Position numbers and translations under genes: made by a program
Part shown: piece by piece, positions 21,079-33,208 of the stretch
How the letters are laid out: each line of letters opens with the position of its first letter
Position numbering within the stretch: the first letter of the stretch is position 1
Notes under the pieces: generated by a model
Told to the model about the DNA's origin: nothing
The model's input: only the letters and a program-made list of their open reading frames with translations
The model's database searches: none
NCBI GenBank assembly: GCA_021029095.1
Contig: JAJOHG010000001.1
Span: 744,001-808,000, forward strand
DNA length: 64,000 nt
Direction: 5' to 3'
Source of the DNA: Phellopilus nigrolimitatus
Lineage: Eukaryota > Basidiomycota > Agaricomycetes > Hymenochaetales > Hymenochaetaceae

Positions 21079-22717
21079 GGTGTGCTTCCGCTGTGCTGTA
21101 ATCACGCTTCAAGAGGGATGCTTGCTGCACGGAGATGAAAATGAGAGATGAGCGTTACGAGGGAGAAGTAAGATGGCGGTTCAATACAGAATACAGATGT
21201 GCGAATATGAAGGGGTTAAGAGTGACGGTCCCAAAGGGTTAAACAGCTGAGGGGGTTTTATGACGGGAAGACTCGAGAGGCGGCTGTATGCGGTCCCAGC
21301 GGGCGCACATGCCGGTTCCCACGCTCGTCGCTGGATGCAAGCAAATCGAATAATTTGTTTTTCTTACTTATCGGTCTCTCTTTGACATTCCTGCTTCAGT
21401 TCTTGACTCCTTTTGTCCATATTGCTTTTCATCCCTGGAGAGCGATAGGAGAACTTGTTTGGCCTCCTGTCCCTACATCTACCTCCCTCTATTTGATAAA
21501 CAGAGGACTGCGAACTCGGGCTTTCCGACTGGATAACTTGAATCCGGCCATGCTTCTAAGTTTTATTACACAGCAGTAACCTCCTTTGTCTCGATCTTTT
21601 TCATGGTCAGAATGTACTGTATCGGCTCGTGCTTTACAATCGGACATCCAAGGCGTCTGGTTTGTTTTTTCTTGCTCGAAAATTAGGCTCAGCGAACCAC
21701 AAGTTGGTTACCGACGTCCGGCATGCTGGCATCTTCATCACCGACGAGCGTCTTCGTATCTAACATTAGCGCCTTCCCTGTCGACCTCTGTGGACTGCTA
21801 CTAATGTCGATCATTTGCATCGTGTCACTTGGTGTTCTGGTCTCCGCGCGAATCTTGTCGATGTATGTTCATACTTTTGACGTTATCGAAAGGGTGTAAT
21901 TTATCGTCTTTGTCTTGGACATCACCAGAGCTAGAGTCTGCCCGACTCCGCGGCGTTTTTTGTGCTGTGACGTCTGCCTTTTCGCCGAACTGACTGCCAT
22001 ATACAGTCGGCTTAAATCTGCTCAAAGGGCCAGAATGTTCCTTCAATTCGATACTTAGATTTATTTCGGGTAAAATCTGCTCTTTAATTGGACTTATCGT
22101 GGCCGATGATCAGAGTTCTCTTGTATTCTCGTCAATGACCCCCGTCGCGTCGAAAGGTCCGTGCCGGTGAACACAGTGCTTCTGCTGGGCTTCACCATTT
22201 CCAGCCGTTCGCGGTTATTCGAGCGGTTCTCTTATCAACATTTGCCATTAGAGTTCCATGCGTCTGCTGTGCTCTAATTAGGGGTCGTGCACTTCGACCT
22301 CTTGTCGGCCATCGTTCCCCCTTTTACGCGATTGATAAACCCGAAATACGTGCTCGCAGCCCAATATTTGCAATGAGCAGTTCTGCGATGTAAATGTATT
22401 AACACGGACAAGCTTTAACATCATACTAGTAATGGTACAGACATAACAGCGACACGTAGAACATGAAAATCGAAAGCATTATATAACGAACTGCGGGTGA
22501 AATGAAAGAATAACTAAACGACAGAAACAGTCTGAAGATGTAAGAATGCAAATGCGATACGGAGACGGCAGCCCCCCACGACATTGTCAACAGATGCTTT
22601 AGACGCTATGTCAGCTCGTTAATATTCCCACAACGCACGCGAGGGTCCAGACACGAACATGACAACAAGATCTACATATCGGTGGGAAGCATGAAGGATA
22701 GGTGAGGTGAGGGTCGA
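21079..22717. other. 1.6-kb intergenic region
   Basis: Contains the F-box gene promoter on the left and the 3' region of the HMG/YABBY-like gene on the right. Pyrimidine-rich tracts (about 21350-21500) and several short frames occur, but none has motifs or a consistent exon structure. No RNA gene recognised. Confidence 0.45.
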
Positions 22718-23060
22718 TTACTTGGCCGCATTCTTCGGGTTCTCTTTGGCCTTCGCCCAGTTGGTGGCTGCAATCTTGAATCTAAACGAGGTAAAATGTA
22801 AGCCTCTGTTTAACGAAGACAAGACAGTAAAATAAATGCGCCTTTCCGGGTGCTTCAAATCGGGCTCGGACTCCTTGAGACGTGCGAGCTCTTCCTTCAT
22901 GTACCTGTTGTAGGGTGAAATCTTTCCCCTACCCTTCGCGCCTCCAGAAGACTTAGCTGCACCCATCCGATCAGCCCAGAACCATGAAATGAAGACAACA
23001 ACGCGGCTTACTCTTCTTGGGTTTCTCAGCAGCGTCAGTAGCCTTCTTTTCGCGGGCCAT
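22718..23060 (-). CDS. Small HMG/YABBY-like basic protein
   Basis: Three exons: 23060-23012, 22956-22842, 22781-22718; 228 nt, 75 aa. Product begins MAREKKATDAAEKPKK and has GKGRISPY-type sequence (GRGKISPYNRYMKEELARLK), then ESEPDLKHPERFKIAATNW and AKAKENPKNAAK. The P-Y-N-x-(Y/F)-M-K-x-E and F-K-x-x-A-x-N-W pattern is that of the short YABBY/HMG-like proteins of fungi, expected to be nuclear and DNA-binding. The second intron (22841-22782, 60 nt) has no GT donor; a GC donor (GCGCAT) gives the family sequence. The intron is a multiple of three without stops, so retention would insert 20 residues in frame. Confidence 0.75.
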
Positions 23061-23240
23061 TTTGTTGGATAACTGCAGAGAGTGGGGGAGACGAGGTCAG
23101 AGAGTGTAAAAACGCGTCGAGCGCGCCAAAACGCACGTGTCGAAGGGAGAGGCTAAGACGACCTAAATACGCGTCAAACGCGCGAACACGGGAAGAAACA
23201 ATGAGTGGGTGGCCTATAGAAAGTGGAAGGGGCACTTACT
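23061..23240. promoter_or_regulatory. Promoter of the HMG/YABBY-like gene with ACGCGT boxes
   Basis: ACGCGT occurs at 23112-23117 and 23169-23174, with a further ACGCGCG at 23178-23184, within 130 bp upstream of the ATG. This matches the MBF/MCB element of G1/S-regulated genes. Activity is inferred. Confidence 0.4.
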
Positions 23241-24289
23241 AAGGGCAATTTGAGGGGTCAAGGAGGAGAAATTTGTTGAGGGGAGGGATGATGTGGTTGT
23301 AGGGAGAGGACAGTGGGCGCATTTGGTTCGTTTGACGGGCCTTTTCAAGATTCGACTGCCAGCCAGCGATCCCTTCTAAGCGGAATACTCAGACTGAATA
23401 TACAGTCACGCGAAGCATCCAAACTTAAACTCAGGTCCCCGGTCACCTGCCTGTGGCGTCGCATCCACAACTTGCAACCCAACACCTTCAAACATCCGTA
23501 TCAGTAAAATAAGCCACCCGCAGAAAGCGTTCAACATAGGGAACGATCTACCTGCTTATGTTTTCCATCGCGGTGCGGTGTTTGTGACTCTTCCTTGTCC
23601 ATAGGCTGCAAACACGGTATGCATGTAGGACCTCGGACAGATCGCGTACGGTAACGCGACCGCGCTAGTAAATTGTGGCCTTCATTCTGAGATTAGGACC
23701 CCACGTTACCCCCAATTTGTCACTCTTTTTGCAGGTTCGCTCCCCTTCTTCTTGCCTTCTTCAGTTACGTAGAGGCAGTGTCACCGGGCCCAAGCACAAG
23801 GCTTCCGTTGGCGTTCCTGCGCCTCCCGCGTTAAAAAAAATTGTAACGCACGAGCGGATATTAGCAACTGACCTAAATTGGCTTTCCAGCTCCCCTTGTT
23901 CGGCCTGGACGGCTCTACACTCGCATAGCAAGCATTTGGCTATCTTGACAAGGTGAAATTTGTTCGTGGAAGATTCCGCTAGGACTGCCTAATATAGGCC
24001 GTCAACCCAAGTCAGAAGATAGCATAGGATTCCTCTAGTCAATTAATGGTGCAGATCTCTCAGATCGGTGGCATCGTACTCACTGAATTACATCTACTAT
24101 ATGCGCATACAAACGGGGGTAGTTCCTCAAGAATCTTACTCCTTCAGAGGATTTGTTATGCTTCGATCAATCCCTCAATTGCACCTCCGCCTGCATATCA
24201 GCCATATCTTGGGGTATACAAAAATCACTCCAATTTTCACTCAACACAGGTGGTCAAAGCTTTGATGATGGAACGTTCCCAAACCATTA
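23241..24289. other. Intergenic, no gene recognised
   Basis: Between the HMG/YABBY-like promoter and the VPS33 stop. A 93-codon plus-strand frame at 23675-23956 and a 101-codon frame at 24046-24351 lack motifs and the latter overlaps VPS33 coding sequence antisense. I see no supported feature. Confidence 0.45.
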
Positions 24290-27056
24290 CTACGAAGCAA
24301 CGGCATTCTTCTTTGCCGTATTTACATCTATCCCTCCGACGATACCGTTGATGAGAGACGACCCGCTGATTATACCAGTGGTAGCTATTAAAATACGCCT
24401 CCCTTCAGGCCGTTAGTTAGTCGATGTACGTGTCACATCAGATCCGTTCACCGACCTTTATTGTGACGGCTCACCCACCTCAGAGCCGCGATCTCTGTAT
24501 AAGTACATCCGCCCAGGAAGAACACAACAGACGTGGTTGTCTTCTCCGTCGGAAGGGCTGCAATGGAAGCCGTCAGAACTCTGTCGAAGAGCGGTGTGGG
24601 GAAGCACATACTTGACCCAGGTGTTGTAATCATATTCGCGTCCGCGCCGCCCACGTTGAGGCCGGTTTGAATCACATCAACAGTCTCGCCCGGGAGGCTC
24701 TCCACGACGTCCTCGAAACCCTTCCAGCCCAAAATAGGATGCGCCCTCACTTTCCCTAAGGTAGAGGCTGCTTCTTTCCCTTTCTTTTTCGAGACATCGT
24801 TGCCGTCACCACCCACGCCTGGCGCATTCAGCACACTGCCCTTTTGCACTATGCATTGAACAAGCCTCACACTCAGTGGCGCATACCCCGAGTATACATA
24901 GCTTATATCTTCCGGCTCGTCTAGATCATCAGGCTCCTCCGTCACAAGGCGCAGCGACTTCCTCAAGGAAGAGTAAGGGATTTTCAGGGCAGACAAAGAT
25001 GCGCCAGAATTTGGGAGGGGAATTGGGACGAGGAGCCCAAGAGGCAGCGAGGATAACGAAAGGATAAGTGGCAGATATTCATAGCCATATGACTTTTGCA
25101 AAAGAGGTAAGATTCGACGCACACCAAATACATAGATGAACCCTACCTGAAGAATTTCTCGCTTAAGATTTTCTAGGGGCTTACTCTTAATGCCGCCGTT
25201 GACTATGCTAGCTAAGCACAGAAGGCGTAGAACTGTTTGTATGCTTTCCCCTTGCGCTATCAAATCTTCAATAGCGGCGATTTGCGCCGAGCTTTCATAT
25301 GAAGCCAGCAGGTCTGATGAGGAAGTTCGCTAACACATAAACGCCCCATAAATGCCGTAAATTAAGCCCACTTACTCTGCTGAATTTCCAATGATTTGCT
25401 GAATTGCTCGGTCCTTGTCATAGGAGCAAGTATTTCAGATAGACCGGTGTCTACGAGACTTAGAAAACACACTCATAAACGAGGCTTAAGCACTCACGGA
25501 TCCGCAAAGATTGATGATCAGTCTGAAGTCCACTCAGCTTCCCCACGAAATCTCGCAATTGCGGTACAGTTTTCGCTTGCAATCTGCTCTGGTGAAAAGT
25601 AAACAAAGTAGTTAAGCAACGACCCAGGTCTTGAAAAATGAAACTCACCTTGTAATGCTCTTCCAACCGACGAGCATTTCTGTGGAGAGTTTTTCCCACA
25701 GATGAGAAGTTCAAGTCCTTCAATTCACCAAATAAGGGATCAGTGGAGGCATTTAGATGATATTTCTTTTTGGCTTCTTTCGCTAAGACAGAGGAAGGGA
25801 TACTGGGACTCTGTGAACTGACAGATGCTCCCTGAGTATTCGGAGGTGTCAAAAGAGAAGCGGGCAGTTCAACGTGTGCTAAGCCGCCATGAGCGACAAA
25901 TATATAGCAGAGAATCCTGAAAATAAGTGACTTACAGTTCTTAATCCCAATAAACTCGTCAACTAGCCCTTCGTACGTCAGTTGCGTGAGCATGGGCGTT
26001 AGCATGTCGACTCGTCGATCGAGAATGATTAAAGAATCAAACTTGTCCGAATGATGTGACAAATTTTCAGATTTTGGGCTACTTCTCTCCTGGTCAAGCT
26101 GCCGGGATAACAGGCCTGTTAAACGCTTGAAGATTTTTAGTCCTTATATACACTGTTATGGAAGAAAGTTTATTCACGCCTGCACAGTCGCCTTTTCCCA
26201 CAAGCCGAGGGAAAAGGCCGTATAATTTTTGGAGAGTAACGAGAGCCTGCGCGGAGTCATATACGACGGTTTCATCTCCATCCTGAAGCATGCAGTGAGA
26301 AAGAATTCCAACAGAAGAGCATGTTTATACATACTACCCAAACTTCCTTGAATGCGTTCTCGTGTTCCAACGATACAACATCATCTGCAACCGGGATGAA
26401 TTGCATATCGAAGGCCGATATATTCACTTCTCCTAGAACACCTTCCTCCTCCAAAATGCGTGTCACGAGTGTCGATATTCGAGGAACCAGGAAGAGTGTG
26501 TATGTATGTTTTTGCCCTTCACGAGCATGGCGCTTTATTTGATCTTTCATCACTTAGATACATGCATTTTAATCAGAGGAGCGACGAACCGGCAATGACT
26601 TTTATCCATAATATTTTCGGACGAGTTAAGTAAACGACGTTTGTTGTGGTTGTCGACAAGGGGCCGGATTCCAGCCAAAACATTTTGTCTACACCATGGT
26701 GCTTAAAGCACGACAATGTCAGTAATACATTATTGAAGTAATAAAAACCGTTTATTCCTCACCTTCAACAAAGACACTTCCGTGAGCAAGCCCAGCGGTC
26801 CTGCGATGGATGGGTCCAGCACAAGAGTTTTCACGCCGTTCACCTATGCGCAGACCTCGGTCATTTGAACGGGCTGGCGAAAGTGGAACTGACATACAGA
26901 ATTGAGAGCATTCACCAAGGAGCTCTTTCCGAGCTCTCGTAAAATAGAGAGGTCAACAGCCCCCTCTTCATCCACCTCCGTTCGCGAGCTCTCCTCGGTC
27001 ACTGAGAACAATGGTAAACACTTGTATGTCGCAAACGGATTGTCCAGTTTCCTACT
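24290..27056 (-). CDS. VPS33: Vacuolar protein sorting-associated protein 33 (Sec1/Munc18 family)
   Basis: SM-family subunit of the HOPS and CORVET tethering complexes, which drives SNARE assembly at the vacuole and endosome. Motifs in order: LSILRELGKSSLVNALN, VKTLVLDPSIAGPLGL, EVSLLKHHGVDKMFWLE, FLVPRISTLVTRILEEEGV, DSLIILDRRVDMLTPMLTQL, TYEGLVDEFIGI, LLCLASIVNGG, then VVFFLGGCTYTEIAALRW. The last intron (24455-24403, donor GTCGGT) joins WVSRHNKG to RRILIATTGIISGSSL and the stop is at 24290-24292. No in-frame ATG precedes the first recognisable exon; joining A at 27056 to TG at 27001-27000 over a 54-nt intron creates one (M-T-E-E-S-S). Confidence 0.9.
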
Positions 27057-27291
27057 TAGAAAAGCAATGGTATAACGAATCAAGCCACCAGGGATGAAGA
27101 AGAATACGATATACTGTTCTCGAGATTCTGCCAGCAGCTGCACAATGCTTAAGCCGATCTTGAACGAAGCGCGCGATTCATAGAGCTGCACGTGACTATA
27201 CTAAATTGGAAACGATATAGAGAAATAATGCTGGTATAATACACATGTTTGAAAGAACGTATCAGAGCTGTTCATATTATAGCTTCTGTCC

Positions 27292-30200
27292 TCAAACCGA
27301 GTTCCTCCTCGCGCTCCTGCCTTTCTTTTTTCCTTGGCTGCGTACTTCTGTCAGGTCATCTAGGATTGTTGCCAGCTTGCCTTCCTCCTCCCACTTTTCG
27401 AGCATATCCAGGGCCGCGCGATATCCTCTGTTCTGGATCTCTTCGTACTTATTGAATTGAAGAATAGCATACTGCAATCCGGTCAGCGCCAAATTCAAGC
27501 AGTCGAGTTTGATGACATACTTCTTGAACAGGGAGTTGCATGTAGAAGCACCCTCGCGCAACTTTGGCTTCTTCCAGTGTCTTTACACTCGATACACTAC
27601 ACATAATCATCAGCAATGGTTTTAGCTCAGCGAAGAAGATCGTCTTACTAAGCCAATCGGCTCTGAATTTCTGTAATAGGCGGAATTTTTCTCGAGCTAG
27701 AGAACGGGTTCCACCTATTAATGAGCAACCAGATCCCAGACACCGTATCACCGTAGTTCCTCGGGGAGTTATCTTCGATCTGCGGCGGCATTGAGTACAG
27801 CAAAAGATACGATGGATTTGCTTACAGAGGCCACGTCAGACGCAAATACTGCGCTAGCACCCATGGCAAGTATCGAAGAGACCTGATAATGCAATATGAC
27901 ACTGTGTGCTTATATATGTAATAACATCACATCACACACAGGTAGATTATCCACTAAATGAACGCTACCATAAGCAGCATCTAACAAGATCGACAAATGC
28001 ATACTTACTGTAGCCTCCATCCACCAACATGCTTCCATTGTCACAGAGTGGAGGAAGAAGACCGACAAGCGTCATGGAAGCACCTGCATATTGGATATGA
28101 GCCATTTCCGGGCGAGAGTATTGCAGGCGTAGACTGACGGATGTAGCGCCACGCATAGCCCGAGTCGTGCGTCTCCATCTTAGAAGTCAAAATGTTCGTT
28201 GTATTGCAAAAGAAAGGAAGCCACATGTCTTCAATATGCAGGTCATAAAATGCCTGGACACCGAGTGATAAGCTTTGCTTTCAATAAAGTAATGAGACAT
28301 ACCTTGTAGATTGAACGATTGAATTCATGGCCCTAAAGCAAACAAAGGTCATGTAATACACGGTTCACAAAGATAATGTGCCTAACTAACTGTTGTGTAG
28401 GCAACAATGGGGTATGTCACATCCGAAAGCAACCTCCAGATGTTACCCATCCGCGAGCTGAATTGTTTAACCCTTCCGGAACAATATATAAGGTCGCCTT
28501 CTTTGGCATATAAGCCTCCGACGAAGCGCCGATACTTGTACCTCCGATATGATCAATCGGGATACCGTATTCTGTCAGATGCCCGAATGACACCCTTATA
28601 ATTGTGTTATTTCATGACGGAGGCGCAATAGGACATCAAACATACCAAATGCGAGATACCCCGCGCTCCCCCACCACCTAGGACAAGCCCTATCGTCTTT
28701 CCGCATAGTCGCCTCGCTAAGCGAGCGAAGTCGCTCATATGGGGAGGACGCTGCGGACGGGGAATGTCACGACCACCACGATACTTTAGAATTTCGTTTT
28801 GGACTTTGTCTTTGAGGTTTTTCAACGCCGCTACAGCGGCGGGGTCTGGATCTTTTAGGGAAGGCTTTCCTACAGGCAAGACGATGCCCTGTGGAGTTTG
28901 TGAGATGCGCACAGTAGCATAATTGATGTCACAAAACTAACGGGAAGCTCAACATGACAATGATGACTGATCCACGGTCGGATCTGCGGTAGAATTATCA
29001 ATACAAAAAACACCGTGACACCGAGAACTTTAGCTTACCTTGAGCCACTCTCTTGTGCTGCCAGGGGTAACAGAACGATCTGGATGGAGGAGAACCAGCT
29101 CCTTCCTGGCTGTGGTCTTTATCGACATTAACAGGCGTTCGTATTCGCCCAAACTCGGGTCTTCTCCGGAGCCAACGACAACGACACAGTCCGCCTAAAA
29201 ACTCATCGGTCACCACCTCGGGGGTGTTAGCATTATCAAGCACTGCGTACCTGGCGAATACACGTCTGCGTCCAAGTGCTGTTCACGGGCGAATCGACGA
29301 CATACAATACGGTTCTGTACCTCTGCTCCTGGTCAGCTAGCCATCCCGCGACCTTAAGCTTACCCATCCTCGTAAAGGCATGCCGACCCAAGTGACGACT
29401 AATGGATGCCTGGTTCAGATACGCAGTCGGCGCACCGATGCTTTCTAGCGCGGCTTGCAGTTTCTTTGCGAATGTCTCAATGGGTATGTTACGGGAGACA
29501 GGCATGATTGCAACAGTCTTGAGGTTAAGATTGTTCCAGCCAAGCTCAGGAGTTATATTTGTTGAACGGTTAGACGAAGAAGAATCGACTTCGTCTTGTA
29601 CTCTTGTGGCAATCAATCGTAGCAGCCTGTGTGTTCGAAAGTTAAGAAAGTGACACACTGTCGCAACAGCATACAGACTTACTGCGAGGTAGCGCGAGGG
29701 TTTCTGAACAAAGCAACGAGATCGATTTCAGTTGGAAACTGAATCAAAATGGGGAACGTACCGAGCAGATATGGCATTGAATAAGGTCAGCGGCATACGT
29801 ACGAGCTCTGAGTCTCTTATCGCGTGAACCGTGGTACGACGAGGCGACCGCGTAATAACATCAAGTTCTCCAACCTAACAGAACTGTTATTATATAAATT
29901 CGATATGTAAATCCATTAAAGCTCACCGAATCTCCCTGTCCATACTCACCAAGGATTTTGACCTTCCCTTCTTCTTTATCGTCAATAGCACGCAAGCGCC
30001 CATTGATAACAATGTAAAAACTGTCGGAGGCATCACCCGGACGCCATAGAACCTTTCCGCCAGATACTTGCATCCAGTCTAATGACGCGTCTATATGTAG
30101 AACTGACCGATATTTAGTCAGCATTGGACCTTGAGATATTTCGAAAGGCTTACCTAGTGGTGAAAGGAGCGAAATGAGCCTCTTAGCCAGAGTGAGGAGA

Positions 30201-32853
30201 ACGATCGGACGCTTTTCGAGAAGGCGCTCAAGAGCATTGTATGGAAGAAATCCCACATACGTATCCATTTTGGCAGTGATATCAACGTAGGACGGGATTC
30301 CACAAAGCGAGGCTGAGAGAATAGAATTAGTGAAGAAACAGATAGCCACGGGTGACTAACCCATATAACCAGCAATACCGCCTGGCTTGACGGTGAAAAG
30401 ATATCTAGTTTTCTTTGCCGACGCTTTCTCCGAAGTATGCGCATTAGCACCCGTGCTGCTGTTCTTCGCTGAGCTGGGCTTGTTACTATCCGGGACTTGT
30501 GTCGGCTGTAGCACGGGAGATCGAGCAGCCGGCTTGGTAGCAGGTTCTCCACGGCTGGTCTTTGTATCTTCGTCGAGCGGCAGCGAAATATCCAGGATGC
30601 CATCAATGACATAGAACAAGCCTTAAAGAATATGTCTTAAGTCACCAAGGAAATATAATTAAATAGCAATAGAAACATACCTGGATGTCGCTCACCTGCG
30701 CGGGCAAGCGTCGATCCCGCTGCGAAATATAGGATCTCAACTTCGTTGTCTAGAGCACCAATTCCTTGAGAGCTGCCCAACGCAGAAGAGTCAGTGATAC
30801 TGGAGGCATCGTCTCCGGATTCTAGCAATGACAAGGATCCGAGAGAATTAAAGCCAGGATCTCGTCCACGCCCATCGCCGCTACGACTCCCAACAGCGGA
30901 AAATGCGGGCGAAGCTTCTATAGAATCTGATCCGCTGAGTGGCGGCTGGTGCAGACCGATGGATTTAGCGATGCAAGACATTACTTCGTCCCTCAAGTCA
31001 AATTCGTCGCCTGACAAACGATGACCTTCTGCACCACTCGAAGGACTCAGGAGAAGACTTCTGCCCGACTTCTGGCCGGAGCTGAAACTACTAAAAGACC
31101 TGTGAGAGGACTTGTATGATTCATTTATCCCCGTCGATGTGTGCAAATCTCCAGCTTGTACCATGTGCCGTGACGTTTGTGCGCGAGATAAAGTCGGGCC
31201 ATCCTTAAAGAAGCCAGTGAGAGATTGAGGTCGGTTTATCGGACTTTCGGTCATCAATGGCTCCTCAGGAACACGAGACCCAGAATCAGAGGGATCTCTG
31301 AACGACGAGTGTCCCAAAGAAAAGTAATCGATATCCGTGAGAGGACTTTCTTCTCCTGATTGACGATCGAATCTCTGACGGAGTCGCTGCAAACCACCAC
31401 TTCTTTCGTAGAATGTGCTCGGTAAAGGATGGCACGCAATATCATTAATGGCTTTTTCAGTGCGAAGAACTTCTGTTGTCAAGCCCAGATACTTGTGCGC
31501 CGCGTTGATCGTAACACGAGAGAATCTAGTCAGAATAACTTGATTTCGCGCTAGATTAATGTCTATCCATATTAAGAACATAGTTCACGAACCTTGAACT
31601 ATATGTGCTGAGGCTTTCGGGAACTTTTTAGTGAGACGACGGAATGCCTCCGCAGGGATTACTGCAAGTGTAGCGTCCTCGACTGCCAAAGCAACCGTTC
31701 CATGATCTGCACGTACGTGCTTGCATCCTCTCAGCACCATGCGCTGTAGAGGCGCTAGAAAATGGTCGCGCAGCAGATGTTCTGGGTCCATACTCACTAG
31801 GGGATAATACAGTTGCATCGTCCCCTTGGACCGTAGAGCCGGAGGATGACATGGAGGACTGTCGGCGAGAGTGAGAACGAGAAGGCGAAGGGGTATTTAA
31901 CTGAATATGTTCGAGATCAATTGCCGAGACGTCAGAGTCAGACCGATGTGAACGAGTGCGGGTAGGACGCTCGCCATGATAATCTGTGTCGAGCCCAGCT
32001 TCAGACATATCGTTATCCTGCCAGCTCATACGAACGTCCTCAGTAAACAAGGAGAGCATGGTGAACATACTCGAGAGAGTGCCTCCGCTGCCAACTTCGT
32101 TGAGTAGTTGATAGCCATTGGAGCTCGTCTCTTCCCAAGCGCCTTCCTCCAGCTGTGTACCGGCCGTCCGCGTATGTACTTGCACTAAGCCGTCCACAAC
32201 GCAGTAGAAGTTCTTGTCCTGATCTAAGGACAAGCTGTCTCCAGCGATGAGACGCCGAGTTTGAAGATGTCTCGCCAATTCGTGGAAAACCTGTAAATGC
32301 GTAAATGAGGTCCATGGCAGTATCCAAAAGCAATACTCACAGGCTTCTCAAGGAATCCAAAAATCCTCACAGCCTCCAAGAAATCGTCCAGATAGTTGTG
32401 AAAGTTTGGTGGGGTCTCCGTTGTGTTAACGTCTGGATGGAGTTCCTTCGCATCTGTCTTCACGAGTGGCGGCTCTTTCAATGTAGTGTACACATTCAGG
32501 TAACGGAAACGTATGAAATAGTTGAGGGCGACTGCAGAGAGGACAAAAATGATGACGAAAGACCAAAAATTCAACTAGATTGAACGATCAGCAACCAAGA
32601 AGAACTTTTAATTCTACAAAACACCCACAGTGAATGTGAGCGAGTAGGATAAAATGGCATATATAAATCGAGGCACAGATATCGTCGCGAACGCTATGAG
32701 CGACTTCGCCCACGACAAAAGCCATACTGTTACCGATCAGAAGGGCATCCCGTCGCAAAGAATATAGGAGGACGCACAAAGTACCCAAAACACAGCAGCG
32801 ACGAGTGATAGTAGCGGATGAGTACCAGAGAGCTCATTGCCAGGTGGGTCCAT
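27292..32853 (-). CDS. NTE1: Lysophospholipase NTE1 (neuropathy target esterase homologue)
   Basis: ER-membrane serine hydrolase that deacylates phosphatidylcholine and lysophosphatidylcholine to glycerophosphocholine. Starts at 32853 ([10 protein letters not shown]). A first 51-nt intron (donor GTGCGT) joins VAAVFWVL to [16 protein letters not shown], giving two or three N-terminal membrane segments (also [17 protein letters not shown]). Three cyclic-nucleotide-binding-like domains follow (about 32270-31600, 30720-30180, 30110-29880; for example [40 protein letters not shown]), separated by a Ser-rich linker. The C-terminal patatin domain has oxyanion loop [15 protein letters not shown] (about 28665), nucleophile G-T-S-I-G (about 28555) and catalytic D in LVDGGY (about 28015). 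Stop at 27292. Many short introns; estimated length about 1,500 aa, normal for NTE1. Confidence 0.93.
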
Positions 32854-33208
32854 CGTCGTTGGCTCCTTATGACAGTTAACGGTCTTGCTGACTTATAGTC
32901 GAGTACCGTACGGGCTGCGACCTAGATTCAATCAAAGAACTCGCCTAGAAGTAAAATTGGCATTGTCTAGCTGTTGCATTCGGTTTAAGGGCTAAAGCTT
33001 CAAGCTTCAAGCTGAGTTTATTTCGAGAATTTACGCGTCGGTAGCACGTGCATGAAACGTTATAACACATGCGCCTTTCATACCAACCACGCTCAACAGG
33101 GTATCCCTCGAGATGCAAGCGGCTTTCAATGTACATAGTAGTAATGACAGGTATGCAATAGGATAAAACAAAGAAGCCGAAGATGAAAAGTAGTTAAACG
33201 TCCCGCGT
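32854..33208. other. NTE1 promoter / chitin synthase 3' region
   Basis: 355 bp between the chitin synthase stop and the NTE1 start, both on the minus strand. No further gene or motif seen. Confidence 0.5.

Noticed and set aside
21355..21579. Hydrophobic 74-codon frame resembling a membrane peptide
   Set aside because: Pyrimidine-rich DNA translated as Leu/Phe/Ser; no homologous pattern.
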